DNA of 64,000 bases from Lagopus muta (taxonomy: Eukaryota > Chordata > Aves > Galliformes > Phasianidae): NCBI RefSeq assembly GCF_023343835.1, contig NC_064437.1, positions 52,836,972-52,900,971 of the forward strand, read 5' to 3'. Numbering within the stretch: the stretch's first letter is position 1; each line of letters starts with the position of its first letter. Under the pieces are notes generated by a model. That model was not told the DNA's origin. It made no database searches and saw only the letters and a list, made by a program, of their open reading frames with translations. Both the position numbers and the translations under genes were made by a program. Below, one piece after another: positions 53,277 through 64,000 of this stretch.

Positions 53277-56056
53277 CACACTACAGTTCCAAAGGCGAAG
53301 GGCTCTCATGAGCCCCTTTGTCTCACTCCCACCCCATGCTCTGAAATGAGGGACCTGTCACCAAACAGCGGGGCTGATCCCATTATGGGATGGGTGCAGC
53401 AAAACGGGGTTAAAAACAGCCAGAAAAAAGCCACACACACGTAGGAAAAACACACACAAACAGGCAACCGACCTCAAACCCTCCAATAAACATGGCAGAA
53501 GAGCAAGCAAAGAGGCAATGACCTTATGGGGCCAGCTTGGCTGCGGACAGCTGCCCTTCTGCCTTGCTTCGCGGGCACCTTGGGGTCAGAGCAGCCGCTT
53601 GGAACGGCCCTGGGGCAGCTCCTCAAGACCCACACCCAGCACTGGGCTGAGCCCCCGTCACCCAAGAAGACATTATTACTAAAATCTTATTGCTGGCAGT
53701 GCCCCCACCATGGAGACCCCCACCCCTCCCTCCCAGCTCCCTCTCACCCTCTGACATCATCAGAAATGAGATGAAGAGTTAATGCTTGGACACCGATGGG
53801 ACGGGACCCCGCAGCTGCCCTGTCCCCCTGCGCCATCAGGCAGCCACAGCGACCGCCAGTCGGAACAAGAACCTACAGAAAGCCCACAAAATAAATATAA
53901 AAAACCCGACTATTTACAATATTAAATCCGTGAGAATTGAGAGAGAGAGAGAAAAAAATGTCTTTACCTGCCCCAAAAGCTTAAAAAGTAGGTTAGCATC
54001 CTGCCGCCTAGCACAACACTATCTTACATGGCACCTACACATAATATATATTCACATTTCATTTTAAAATTAGGTACTCTTACAAACAGACTTAGAAAAC
54101 ATTGGCTAGCGAGGTGGCCTGGCGGGCCAGGTGACACCACAATGGCCACCACGGTGCCCTCTGTGGCCATCCCACAGCTGCCAACGTGCCCTGAATCAAA
54201 CGCCAGCTGCCCGCGGCCCGGTGGAAGTGCTCTCAAACCAGGGGGGGGTTGGGGGGGGGAGGAAGGGGGAGAACCGTGATTCCGCTAAGCCTAGGGGTGA
54301 TCTTAATACAAACTCCTGAGAACATCTTAGAACAGATGGATTCATTTCACAACCACCAAGCGAAGGGATGGGCGGAACGGACGCTATGATACGCGGAGCA
54401 GGGAGCGGGGGTGGAGGAAAACTCCGAGAGTAGGATGAGAAGTCAGCCAACAAGGAAAGCTGAAGGGGTGGCGGTGGCAGCAGCAGCCGGCACTGCTGTG
54501 ATCGGGGGGCACTGGGGGCACAGCACTAGGGCTGGAGGGAGGACATCGGGGAGTAAGCGGGGAACAGAGCAACGCAACACTGCCTGGAAGAGAGGGAGAA
54601 GAAAATCAAATCTGGGCACCGATGAAGAAATGGTGGCGATGCCACCCTGCCACTTGGCCACCTCACATGCAGATCCCTTCATTTGTCAGCAAATTAAAAT
54701 GCCCCTCTGTTCTTTCCCAAAACACAGCACTCACAAGCACAAAGCACATGGTGAAAGCACGTCTCATCGGCTGCAAGATCCAGGAGCTACAACTGGTGTC
54801 AGCATGAGAACACGCACAGGAGATGAGGAGGAGATGGCACCTCTTGAGGGGCAGCACAGAGCTGGAGATGCCGCCCAGCAGGAAGCCGCCCTGGTTTTCT
54901 GGAGATGAGAGCATTCCTGGCCGACCTATGATGCAGAGAACTCGCATAGAGCACCTCTGTGCCCACCCTGACCTGGGCAGGGCCATGCCCAAGTGCTGGC
55001 TGCAGTCACTCGGCCACAGGTGGCAGCCGCACTCTACCCATCAAAGACAAAGCCCTTTCTGAAGACCAAAGCTGTCACTGTTAAATAAAACAGAAGAGCA
55101 CTCTGCAGCCTTGCCAGGCACCCCATCACCTGGCCTGCTCTCAGCTTTCAGCCTGACAACTCATATTCCTCCCATGCCACGGGATGCCCAGCATCCCATC
55201 CGACACGTGCTAAGGCTGCAGCACAACTCTGGGGAGCAACATCTGGAGCTGCCATCCCAACATGGGGCAGCAAGGGACAGCCCCCAGAAGTCAAAGAGAA
55301 ATTAAATGCAGAATGTGGGGAGGGGGTCCTGCATTTCTACCCCAGCCCAAGGGGAGGGAAAGGCAGGCGCAGGCGGAGAGAGGACCCGTGGGGAAGGTAC
55401 AGAGCAGTCCTATGGCTGCCACCGGTGCCTCTCCTGAAATGCCTTTAAATCTTTCCTGATGGAATGTTTGACATCTTTAATACATGCAGTAAAAATTAAA
55501 ATCATAGATAACTCCATATTAATCTGTACAGGGTCTGACAGGCTAGATTTAATCACTTTGTTGCTGCTCAAAGAGCTCACTTTCGCATGATTCAAAGGGG
55601 AGGGAAAGTTTTCAAACCAAAGCCTCACTGCTTCCTGCACCGGACGCTCACAAGGGGATTCCTGCACGCAGCAAGGTGCGTGTTTGTACAAAAGTGAATG
55701 CAAACTATAGGGAAGATCAGCTGCAGCCGTGCAAAGGGACAGGGGTAGGGGCAGAGCCACAGGGTGACATCCATGTGTGGGTACCTGGAGAGCCACCGGC
55801 AGCTGCAGGAGAACCGACACGTGTCCCATCCACCTTCGTCTCCCTCACCGATGGCAAAGGGGTTTGGGTTTGCTTGAAATGCCACTCACAGACAGACAGA
55901 AGGGCACTGAAGGGAAGGGAAATGCTGGCGTGCACCGAAAGGCTGCCGAAAGCTACTTCATGTGCACAAAGGTGGTTTTCTTTCTGCTACAGTACAAGTG
56001 CTTGTGCCTCAAGTATAAAACGCAAGCCTCCAAATCACACAGACGAGCTTCTTAAT

Positions 56057-56062
56057 TTTATT
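56057..56062 (-). terminator. LCOR: candidate proximal LCOR/PALI1 poly(A) signal
   Basis: AATAAA on - about 285 bp after the stop codon. Confidence 0.4.
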
Positions 56063-56347
56063 TTTAAAGTGATAAATAAGGCACTGTACTTTTAACTAAA
56101 ACTGCCTGGTTCTGAGTTCAAAAGCCCCAGGACCATCGGAACTGCAAACGCTTCCTTCGGAACAGCAGAGCCAGACAGGCTGACCTCTTCTCCGCCTCAG
56201 ACACAGCTTCCGATGCCTAACATCACGTGCGTGATCCTGTAACTGCGGATTTTAAAGGCTTGCTACAGCTTATAAAAGCAGCTTTAGTTAATGCATGGTA
56301 AGGGTTACTACTATACAAGAGTTCTGTACATGGCTACCGCTGCGTTG

Positions 56348-59300
56348 CTACTTGGCATCCAGCCGCGAGCGCTTGCTGTGCGAGCAATCTCCCTTCGCCC
56401 GCAGCTTCCTCTTGCCCTGCGAACTGCTGCCTTCCTGCCCCCTCCTCACAGCCCTGGGCAGGGCCTTCCCCCCGCCCGCCTTCTTGTTGGCCATCTTCTG
56501 TGCCCGCGTCGAGGACTCGCCCAGCGGTCTGTGCCGCGCGGATGGGCCCAGCTCCTCGTGGCCGGGCGGCGGTGCGGCACGGCGGCTGGTGTTCTCCTTG
56601 CCCTTCCGCACCGGCAGCCGCACCTTCTCCGGCTGCCTTTTCGGGGCTCTCTTCTCTTTTGAAGACATCTTCTTGGCCAGCTTGCTGCTCCTCTCCACCT
56701 GCTTGCGGGTGGTGGGGGCCCTGGTACCTGCCTCTGAATGCTTTATTTTCCCAGCCTTCTTGGCCGGCACCTTGTCCTTCCCTGAGGAGCCAGCCCGCTC
56801 CTGCGTGGCCTCGCTCTCTTTGAGAGTCCTCTTCTTCCTGCTGAGCTGCTCAGCCCTGGGCGAGGGCTCCTCCTGGCCTTTACTCTTCCCCTTCCGCCCT
56901 TTCCCCGCTCCATCCACCGAGGGAGATTTAGTGGGGAAAGCATCCGCCTTGATCTGCAGGGCCAGCTTGGGGGACATGAGCGGGTTGATGCACAGGCTCT
57001 TGCGGCTGGCCTTGCCCTCGGGGCCCGGCTGCTCGCTGGGCACGTCGCCACGCCGCTCGGTGCGGGTGGCACGGTGCTGGGCCCGCAGCTTGCCCCTCAG
57101 CTGGGAGTACTTGCGCAGGATGCGGGTGCTGGCCTGGGTGGGCAGGCTGGGGGTGGGCTGTGCACCCCGCTCCTGGCTCAGCTCCTCGGAGCTGGCTTCA
57201 GGTGGAGGAGGCTGGCCGGCCACGTTGCCCTCTTCAGCCTCAGCTTTGTCGGCATTCTCGCGGATCTTGGCCCACAGCTTTTGGTTTTTCAGGTTGTTGC
57301 GGGCTGGTGTGGTCGCGGCGAATTTCTTCAGGTGTTTTTTCAAGCGCTCAGCCTGCAGTGAGCTGGGGTAGAGGCCAGAGGAGGAGTACTTCTGCATGGG
57401 CACCTTGATGGGGGGGATCTCCCCTGGGAGACGCGTGTTGAGTTTCTTCACAATCACCAGCGAGCGGGTCTCGGTGGTCTCCAGGAACCACTGGCAGATG
57501 TCGGACAGCTTGTAGGCCTTCATGAACAGCATCTGGACAGGAGACAGTTTCTGAACCTCCAGTGCCCCTCTGCTTTTCCGTGTCCTTTTCTTGCTTTTCC
57601 AGATCTCCTTCAGCTTGTCGGCTTTGTTCTTCACTTTGGGGGCTGGCTGCATCTCCTTCTCCAGCTGGATCCAGCCTTTCTGCACCTTCATGTACTGGGC
57701 GTTGAACTCAGCAATCAGCTCTTGGTTCTCCTCCTCAGCGCACCACTCCATGAACCTTGGCTTGCTGTCTTCTGCATCCATATCCTCCAGCGCCAGGGCA
57801 TCATCATTCCCCGAACTGCACTCGTCCCTCACTTTAGGGACAGACTGCACAGACTCCTTCCCTGGCAAGCTCTTTTTTGCAGTATCAGCTGTTGCAGGTG
57901 TGTGTCTTAAGTTGTAAAACTGCAGGGTGACCTTTTTGTGCTTGGCAGCCTTTGCTGGGAGATGCTTGCTTCCTCCACCTCTGCTGGTGGGACACGGAGA
58001 CTGGCTGCACACTGGCTCATAGTGCTCCAGCTTCCCTCTGTCTATGGCACTGTCAGAGCTCTCCTCCTTTGCACAAGCATCACCCAGCTTCACCTCTGCT
58101 TGCACACTGCCTGCAGGCGCACTGCTTTCTGCTGGGAGGAGGATGCTTTTCTTCTCAGCATCAGTCTGCACACACATGTCCAGCATCTCACCTGGTTGAC
58201 TTTGGCCACCTGTAGCAGTGGGGTTGTCTTTATGGGAATTTTCTCCCTCGGATGCAGTTTCTTTTGCTAAGATGCTTTTATAGGTCTGCCTGGTGGTGAC
58301 ACCATTCTCCTCAGCAGTGCTTTCTGGAGCCTGCCCGGTGCTTAGCCCCTCGTTGTGTTGGAGCAGTGCACTATGGAAGCAGTCATTTGGGAAGTGTGCG
58401 GGTGTTGTCCCATCCAGGTTCCCTTCTTTCTTGAACCGCTTAGCACCAGGACTCTTGGAGGCTTTGATCTGAAGGCCAGGAAGGTGCACAGGGCTGGAAG
58501 AACCAGCGTCCTCAGTGCTGCCCTCAGTAGGTGGTTGAGATTGCTGGCTTCGGAGACGCCGGTCAGATGCCACAAGCGCTCTCCTTCCTTTCTTTCGCTT
58601 CTTCTCTAGGCTGTCTTTGGAAGAGATGGAGTCTTTCTCTGCTGTTTCCAAGCTATCGGGTTCAGGCAGTGTTTCCTCTTCAGCAGGCTCCTTTTCACCT
58701 GCCAGGCTGTTGTTCTGCTCTGCCTCGCCTTCCGAGTCCACAGGGAGAGCTATGCTGGCTGGTGCAGCCTCCTCTTGCTCAAGGGAGGTGTCACCTGGTA
58801 CAACTGATAGTTCGACATCTGGCAAAGTATCAATGCTTTTGTTCACCTCCATGCTCTGCAAGGTGGCAGGGGGCTCTTGTGGACAATTCCTGCTGTCAGT
58901 GGCAGGGGGCTGCTCAGGAGTCTGCAGCTCTGGAGAGAGTGGAGAGGGTTCTGCGGGATGCACACCACAGGGCTCTGTGCTGCTGGCGCCTGGGAGCACT
59001 GCATGGTCCCTGGTGTCAGCCTCAGGTGCCGCATCCAAAGCAGGGCAGAGCTGCATGGGGGACCCTGGCTCTGGGCTGGCGGGGAGGTCTGGAGTAGTTT
59101 GCACACCCACATCTGGGGAACCTTTCTCCCCGACGGCTGCTTCAGAGGCGGGAAGGGCAGCACAGCCTGCAGCTGGCACAGCATCACTGTCCTTGGGGCT
59201 GCTATCCCCAGAGGGAGCCGCACCAACCTCCGGGGCAGCCAAGCCACCAGCCCCTTGGCTACAAGGGGAACCTGGGGGTGGAGAGCCAGCCGTGCTGTCC

Positions 59301-60791
59301 TCCGTCTGAGGGCTGGGCGGTGCCGAGAGTGAGAACAGGGGCACAGCTGCAGAGGCCTCCCGTGACCGCAGCACCCGCATGTCCCGCAGCTCCCGCTGCA
59401 GGGAGCCCAGCTCACCCCTGCCTTTCGTCTCTCTGCCGGCTGGCGTGGCTTTGGCCAGCAGCCGGAGCGAAACCCTTTTCTCCCCATCCCGTCCTGCCCC
59501 CGTGGAGCTGCCCCCCGAAAGCATCAGAGTCGGCTTTGTGCTTACGAGCGCCTGCGTCCGCTGCGCCACACTGCCGCCCCGCTCTTCTGCCCGCGAGCTT
59601 TTCACCAGCGTGCGGACAGTGGGCAGCTCACAGCACTCCCCATTGAAGAAATACCCCCGCGTGCTCTTCCGTGCTGTCCTGCGGGATGACACAGCACGCT
59701 GGCTCTCAAAGTGGCACTCAGTGATGGGCTGGCTGATGTAGACCACGTCGCACTGGTTGTCGTAGTCATTAATCCGCAGCCCCGAGGCCTTTTTGCTCTT
59801 ACGGGAGGGCCGAAGGGAGGCTGTCTTGGCACGGGGGTGCCCAGCAGGGGCACGCTGGGAGGTTGGTGCGGTGCCGGCGGGCAGCCAGCCCTCTTTGGAT
59901 TTGTCAAGTGGGCCCTTGTCGGCCGGGTGCAGGTGGCAGCCTACCTTGCCCTTGGCCACAGCGTGCAGGTGGTTGTCTTGCTTTGGTCTTGTGTCTTGTT
60001 CTTTCACATCGAGGTCCTGGTGCAAAGATGCTTTCGAGCCACACTGTAACGCATTCTCTTTGTCCGCACGGCGAGGAGAGCTGACTGCAAAGCCAGGGTC
60101 CCAGGGTTCCTCCGGCAGAGCCCTGAAAGAGCTCTTCTGGGAGCCCAGACAGCTGTCCAGGCCCTCCTCACTGCCGTTCACGTTGGCCACTTTGACAGAG
60201 ATGTAGCCTTCCACTAGCGCCTTACCTGCTCCCTGCTCTTTGCTGTCCTCACACCTTCTGACGCCGGCATCTTGTTCGTGGCCAGCAGCTTGCCCCTCCA
60301 GGCTTTTTGTGGCATGGTGGAAATTCAACGAGGAAGAGTTCAACGTGCTGAGGTATCCTTGAGTGGAGCTGTCCTTTGGGCTGGCGGAGCGCAGCCGCGT
60401 GCTGGGGGGGTCAGGGAAGTCTCTCCTCAAAGCAGGGCTGGAGCTCTCTGCCCTGTCCACGGGCTTCAGCTCTGCAGGCTGGCCTGTGCTGTCAGTGCCT
60501 GGCTGTCCGGGCTCCGAGGAAGAAAGGGGCCTTGGGTCAGTACACATAGCACCCTTATCCTGGTTTTCAGTGCTTTGCTGGCTACAAGCAGAGCCACAAG
60601 TGGAGGTCTCCATGCTTTCGGATTCAGATGACTGCTGGCCTTCACAGTCCGGTTGTACTTCAGTGTATATGTCGTTTAGCACGCGGATGAACTGCTTCTG
60701 GTGGTGTGTACACAGTCTGACCATAAACTTTTCCAGTGGAGACTTGGGCTGATTGTTAGAGTCTATTGCTACTGCCTCTGCTGCATCCTCA
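56348..60791 (-). CDS. LCOR: LCOR long form (PALI1), terminal coding exon (former C10orf12 part)
   Basis: One 4.4 kb exon, 1,480 codons plus TAG (56348-56350), entered after the acceptor ctctctag at 60792-60793 with one base completing a codon. It begins EDAAEAVAIDSNNQPKSPLE and ends DCSHSKRSRLDAK, both close to the human long LCOR product. That product, PALI1, is a vertebrate accessory subunit of the PRC2.1 histone methyltransferase complex and acts in the nucleus. The middle is low-complexity and fast-evolving. Two parts are conserved: the N-terminal block to about residue 45, and a PRC2-interaction region at about 57250-57775 (from SKPRFMEWCAEEE to KLWAKIREN). The tail is Lys/Arg-rich with many basic clusters. 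The open frame continues 28 codons upstream of the acceptor (to 60877), but that part is intron. Upstream LCOR exons are outside the window. Confidence 0.95.
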
Positions 60792-63700
60792 CTAGAGAGA
60801 CAAAGAGAAAAGCAGTCAGTAACACGTCTTAGGAACAAAAGTTTATGCTGCAGACTGGAACACCCTTCTCCTCCCACTTGGACCCATCACTCACTGGACA
60901 CCCTGGTGCCATGAGGCTGGCAGCCCCCAGCACAGGATATGGACTGCATTTTGTTTGTCACACACTGCTGGAGCATCATAACTGCACTTCTCAGAATCAG
61001 GTTTGTGATGCACACAGGCCCAACACTTCTGGGACACACCAGCGCGAGTTCACACATCTACACAAACACATTTTGGAGGGCTCCCAGCACGCAGGATATG
61101 CCTGCGGCCACACGCCCTTCCATGCTGCTGTGCCCTGCCATTTGGTAAATTCACTCTGCCCACCTGCAGTGCTCACCCAGGAAGGTGGGCACCATTGTCT
61201 ACAGGATTGCAGCCACGAGCTACCTCTTAAACAAGGCGATTATCATTTCTCTGCTCAGCAGAAGCAATTAATTAGAATGCATCGGTGGGGAGGCTAAGGG
61301 ATAATTACGCAGTGTTTGCACGAACTTGTCAGGAGCGTGGTGCCAAAACCATGCCTGCTCCCAGCAGCAGCACACACAGATCCTGCCCCATCCCCATCAC
61401 TCCCGCAGTGGGGGCTCAGTACTGGCCCCATACAGGACCACACCAGCACAGCTGCAGAGGGAGGGCAGGCTGCTCCCTGCTCCCCTCCTGGCATGACTCA
61501 CAGCTCCTGCACGGGGAAGTGCCACAAGTCATTCCTTCCAACTGCTGGGTGGCACTTGGAGGAAGTTTTTGGGGTGCTGGCTCTTAGGCTCTGCTCCCAA
61601 ACTCAGCAAGTGGAAGCATCCCACAGGCTACTCTGGCCCTGTGAGTTCAGCCACTTCTCCCAGAAATGCTGCTCCAAGCATCCAATAGCCAACCCTGCGT
61701 GTCCCAGTGTGCCTAAATTCCAAGCTCCGTTTCTTAGACAATGTTTTCCCAACACCTCCTGGAATGGCTGAGCAGGTTACACTTGGCAAATGTGCCCCCA
61801 GCACCCCAGAGCACGCTGTGTGGCCACCACCAAGCCCGCTGCCTTCAGCTGAACACCCTCCAGCAGCCCCAGCCAGTTCTACCCAGGGTGAACAGAAATG
61901 AAAGCGCTCAGGTACAGCCTGGCTCTTTTCCAGAGCCCTGCATGGAAAGGTTGTCCCAGAGAGGATTCCTGCATGGCTCAGCTCCTCCCCTCGCCCTGCG
62001 GGTAACAATGGGGCGACACCTTTCTCCTACCACCAGGAAGGAAAGGAGGGCCCTGCACAGCCCCTTCCTTTGGGCAGAGGTCTCCCCTTACCTGCCCGGA
62101 AGCCCAGCTCTGCACAGTGGCAGCCATCTTCCTGCATTTATCACTGCAGCCTCTCCGCCCCCCCCCGCCACCTCACTGGGATTGGGATGCCACAGGACGG
62201 GGAAATGAAGGCCAAGCAGAACACTTCGTCCTTAACCTGGCTGCTTGTGGTGCCAAGGGAGAGCCTGCAGCAGTGGGTAGTGAGAGGGGAAGGCGGGCAG
62301 AGGGGCCAAGATCCCTCACTGGGGAGGGGGCTCCCGGTTGTCAGCAACATCCCTGCTCTGGGAGCACCCTCACCGGTCCTGCAGCAGACTGGGGCAGTGC
62401 TGGTCTTGTGGCTCTGCCCAGGCACATGGGCCCCAGAGAGCTGGGATGTGCCATGTCCTGCCCAGCACCATTGGCACCCAGGGCCTCGGGTGCATCTCCC
62501 CGTGCTCTCACCTCTTTTCCTCTGACGTCTGGCTGACACCACGGCTCTCACTGCTGCTCTATGCCCTACTGTGCTCCAAAGAGTTAATCCTACACATACA
62601 CAGCTTGCTAAGCTGTAAATTTAAAAAACAGATATAGATCATTTTCCTGGTTGATAAAGGAGATAACTTCACTGAGACTCAATGTCCTTTGTCCTCAGAA
62701 GACACATCTCGCCTTCAATGCCACCATTCACCTGTGCCTATGGTCACATAACTGCAGGGTTCTCTGCTTTCACATCACCGAGACCCAAAGATGGACCACA
62801 ATTCCTAATTCTGAACCCATCCGCCCCTACCTCAGCCTACCTCCAGATGGGCACCTCCTTATTCTGAGAATCAGAGGGCTGAGCATAGCCCTGCAGTGCC
62901 TGCCAGGGGGATGCATCGGACACCAATGGTCCCCTCTGTCCTGATGACAGAGGTGCAGCGGGATGGAAGAACCACAGAGGGTGGGGATTGGGAATGTGGC
63001 TTTGGGAGACAGAAGAGATAGGGCTCAGGGGACACACAGGGAGCCCTCTGCAGCCTCCCCCCAGCACAGCTCTCCCTGAGCTGGGCTGCCTATGAGGAAC
63101 ATGTCATCCTGCCCAACACCTGCAGAAGCCTCCAGCCCAGCCCCATGATCAGCTTGCTGGCAGCTCCTGGGGCACCCACCCTTTGTGCCTCCAGCTGAGT
63201 CACTCACCCACCCAGAGACCCCAGCCAGGCTGCCACCTCTCCCTGCCAGCAGAAGGCACCCTGCTGTCCCACCAACACCCTGCCACCCGATCCCCCGCTG
63301 CCCTCCCAGCTCTCCTCTCCCTCTCTTCCTTTCTGCCTGTCACAGAAGGTGTCAGAGGAATCAAGGGGCAGTAGCTGTCAGCGAGACACACAGAGCTGTT
63401 GCCACGCAACCATCGTGGTGTAGCAATTAACGCTGGGGAAAACGTGCTGTGCTCTGAAGCTATTTGCATAGCTGCGTGCTGCAATACATTTGTTTGCTTT
63501 GTGGCACTGGCGGTTTGCGGGGCTGAGAGCCAGCCCTCCCCGACTGCTGCTGGGGGGACACAGGGCTGCCAGCAAAGAGCATATGGCCATGGTGGTGGGG
63601 CTGGGGGCTTGCATTGTGGGGACACCCCCAGCACTGGTATGGGATTTACATGGGGGAAATGCCACGTGCTCTCTGGATTTCATCCCATGGTGCGCTGCTC

Positions 63701-64000
63701 ACCCCACAGAGCCAGCTCGTGGTGTGCTCTCTCTCCCCTTTAAAGCTCTGCGGCCACCCAGCCTGTGACTCAGGAGCGTATGTTTGAAGGTAGAAGGGGA
63801 AGAAAGAGAGGGAGAAAGGAATGAGCTGTTTCACACTAACCTATCTGCAATGCTGGCCCCCAAAAACCTGCCAATTGCCAACGGCAACCTTCTGGTTTGC
63901 CCACCCCAAGTGCCTCACTGCTGAACACAAACCCTTTTTGGGTTTCTTTTTTTAGCCCGTGAACTGCAGCTGGATGGATTATAAGTTTACAGGTATGTTT
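60792..64000 (-). other. LCOR: LCOR intron upstream of the PALI1 exon
   Basis: 3.2 kb without an exon I can support on the - strand; the LCOR helix-turn-helix exon is not here. It contains a candidate regulatory block at 63360-63510. A splice-site-bounded 37-nt stretch on + (63956-63992) is noted as a finding only. Confidence 0.75.
63360..63510. promoter_or_regulatory. candidate regulatory block in LCOR intron (X-box-like, octamer, homeodomain sites)
   Basis: Within 150 bp: GTTGCCACGCAAC (63408-63420, RFX X-box-like), GCAATTAA (63423-63430), and the octamer ATTTGCAT (63462-63469). The block is AT-richer than its flanks. Confidence 0.35.

Larger units (their letters stand above)
52820..56347 (-). 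other. LCOR: LCOR/PALI1 3' UTR
   Basis: About 3.5 kb, no coding potential recognised. A proximal signal lies at 56057-56062 (AATAAA on -). A perfect Pumilio site (TGTAAATA on -) is at 53911-53918. It includes a T-rich run (53239-53276 on +) and a G-rich run (54240-54270 on +). AT-rich parts near 53880-54090 look UTR-like. Extent is inferred from the distal signal. Confidence 0.6.

Noticed and set aside
56295-57371. 358-codon + strand ORF opposite LCOR
   Set aside because: It is the mirror of the Lys/Arg/Ser-rich LCOR coding exon, which rarely gives stops on the opposite strand; no domain or splice context.
60792-60877. N-terminal 28 residues of the LCOR open frame
   Set aside because: They precede a clear acceptor and read as a pyrimidine-rich intron end; human similarity starts right after the acceptor.
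60792-64000. LCOR helix-turn-helix exon in the window
   Set aside because: No - strand frame resembles the conserved basic HTH sequence; it must lie further right.

Overview
The window is vertebrate nuclear DNA, almost certainly from a bird. It has split genes with GT-AG introns, compact GC-rich introns and CR1-type LINE 3' ends (about 45.1 kb and 50.0 kb). It carries three neighbouring genes whose order matches human 10q24.1: ARHGAP19 and SLIT1 on the + strand, and LCOR (long PALI1 form) on the - strand. A galliform bird is the likeliest source, but I cannot name the species from sequence alone.

Layout. 1-16.8 kb: ARHGAP19 from intron 1 to its 3' end; the first coding exon lies before the window. 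16.8-21.0 kb: short intergenic stretch with a minisatellite and T-rich simple repeats. 21.0-52.6 kb: the whole SLIT1 gene. It has a CpG-island promoter and 37 coding exons, which I joined by splice sites into an open frame of 1,544 codons plus stop. Most of its non-coding length is intron 1 (5.6 kb) and intron 4 (12.2 kb). 52.6-52.8 kb: tail-to-tail junction. 52.8-60.8 kb: 3' UTR and the single 4.4 kb terminal coding exon of LCOR/PALI1. 60.8-64 kb: the LCOR intron upstream of that exon, with no LCOR exon that I can see.

The genes are not an operon and do not obviously act together. ARHGAP19 is a RhoA GTPase-activating protein used in mitosis. SLIT1 is a secreted axon-guidance ligand for ROBO receptors. 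The LCOR/PALI1 exon encodes the vertebrate PRC2-binding accessory protein. I found no RNA genes, CRISPR or bacterial-type system, and no convincing new protein-coding gene.

The second-look items are mostly about RNA processing and regulation: a 24-nt SLIT1 microexon with a neural-microexon-like upstream signal, a NAGNAG acceptor sitting on the ARHGAP19 stop codon, intron-phase limits on ARHGAP19-SLIT1 readthrough, an intragenic CpG-rich segment in SLIT1 intron 4, RFX X-box-like sites, a telomere-like/pentamer repeat block, and a degenerate antisense coiled-coil-like ORF in ARHGAP19 intron 2.
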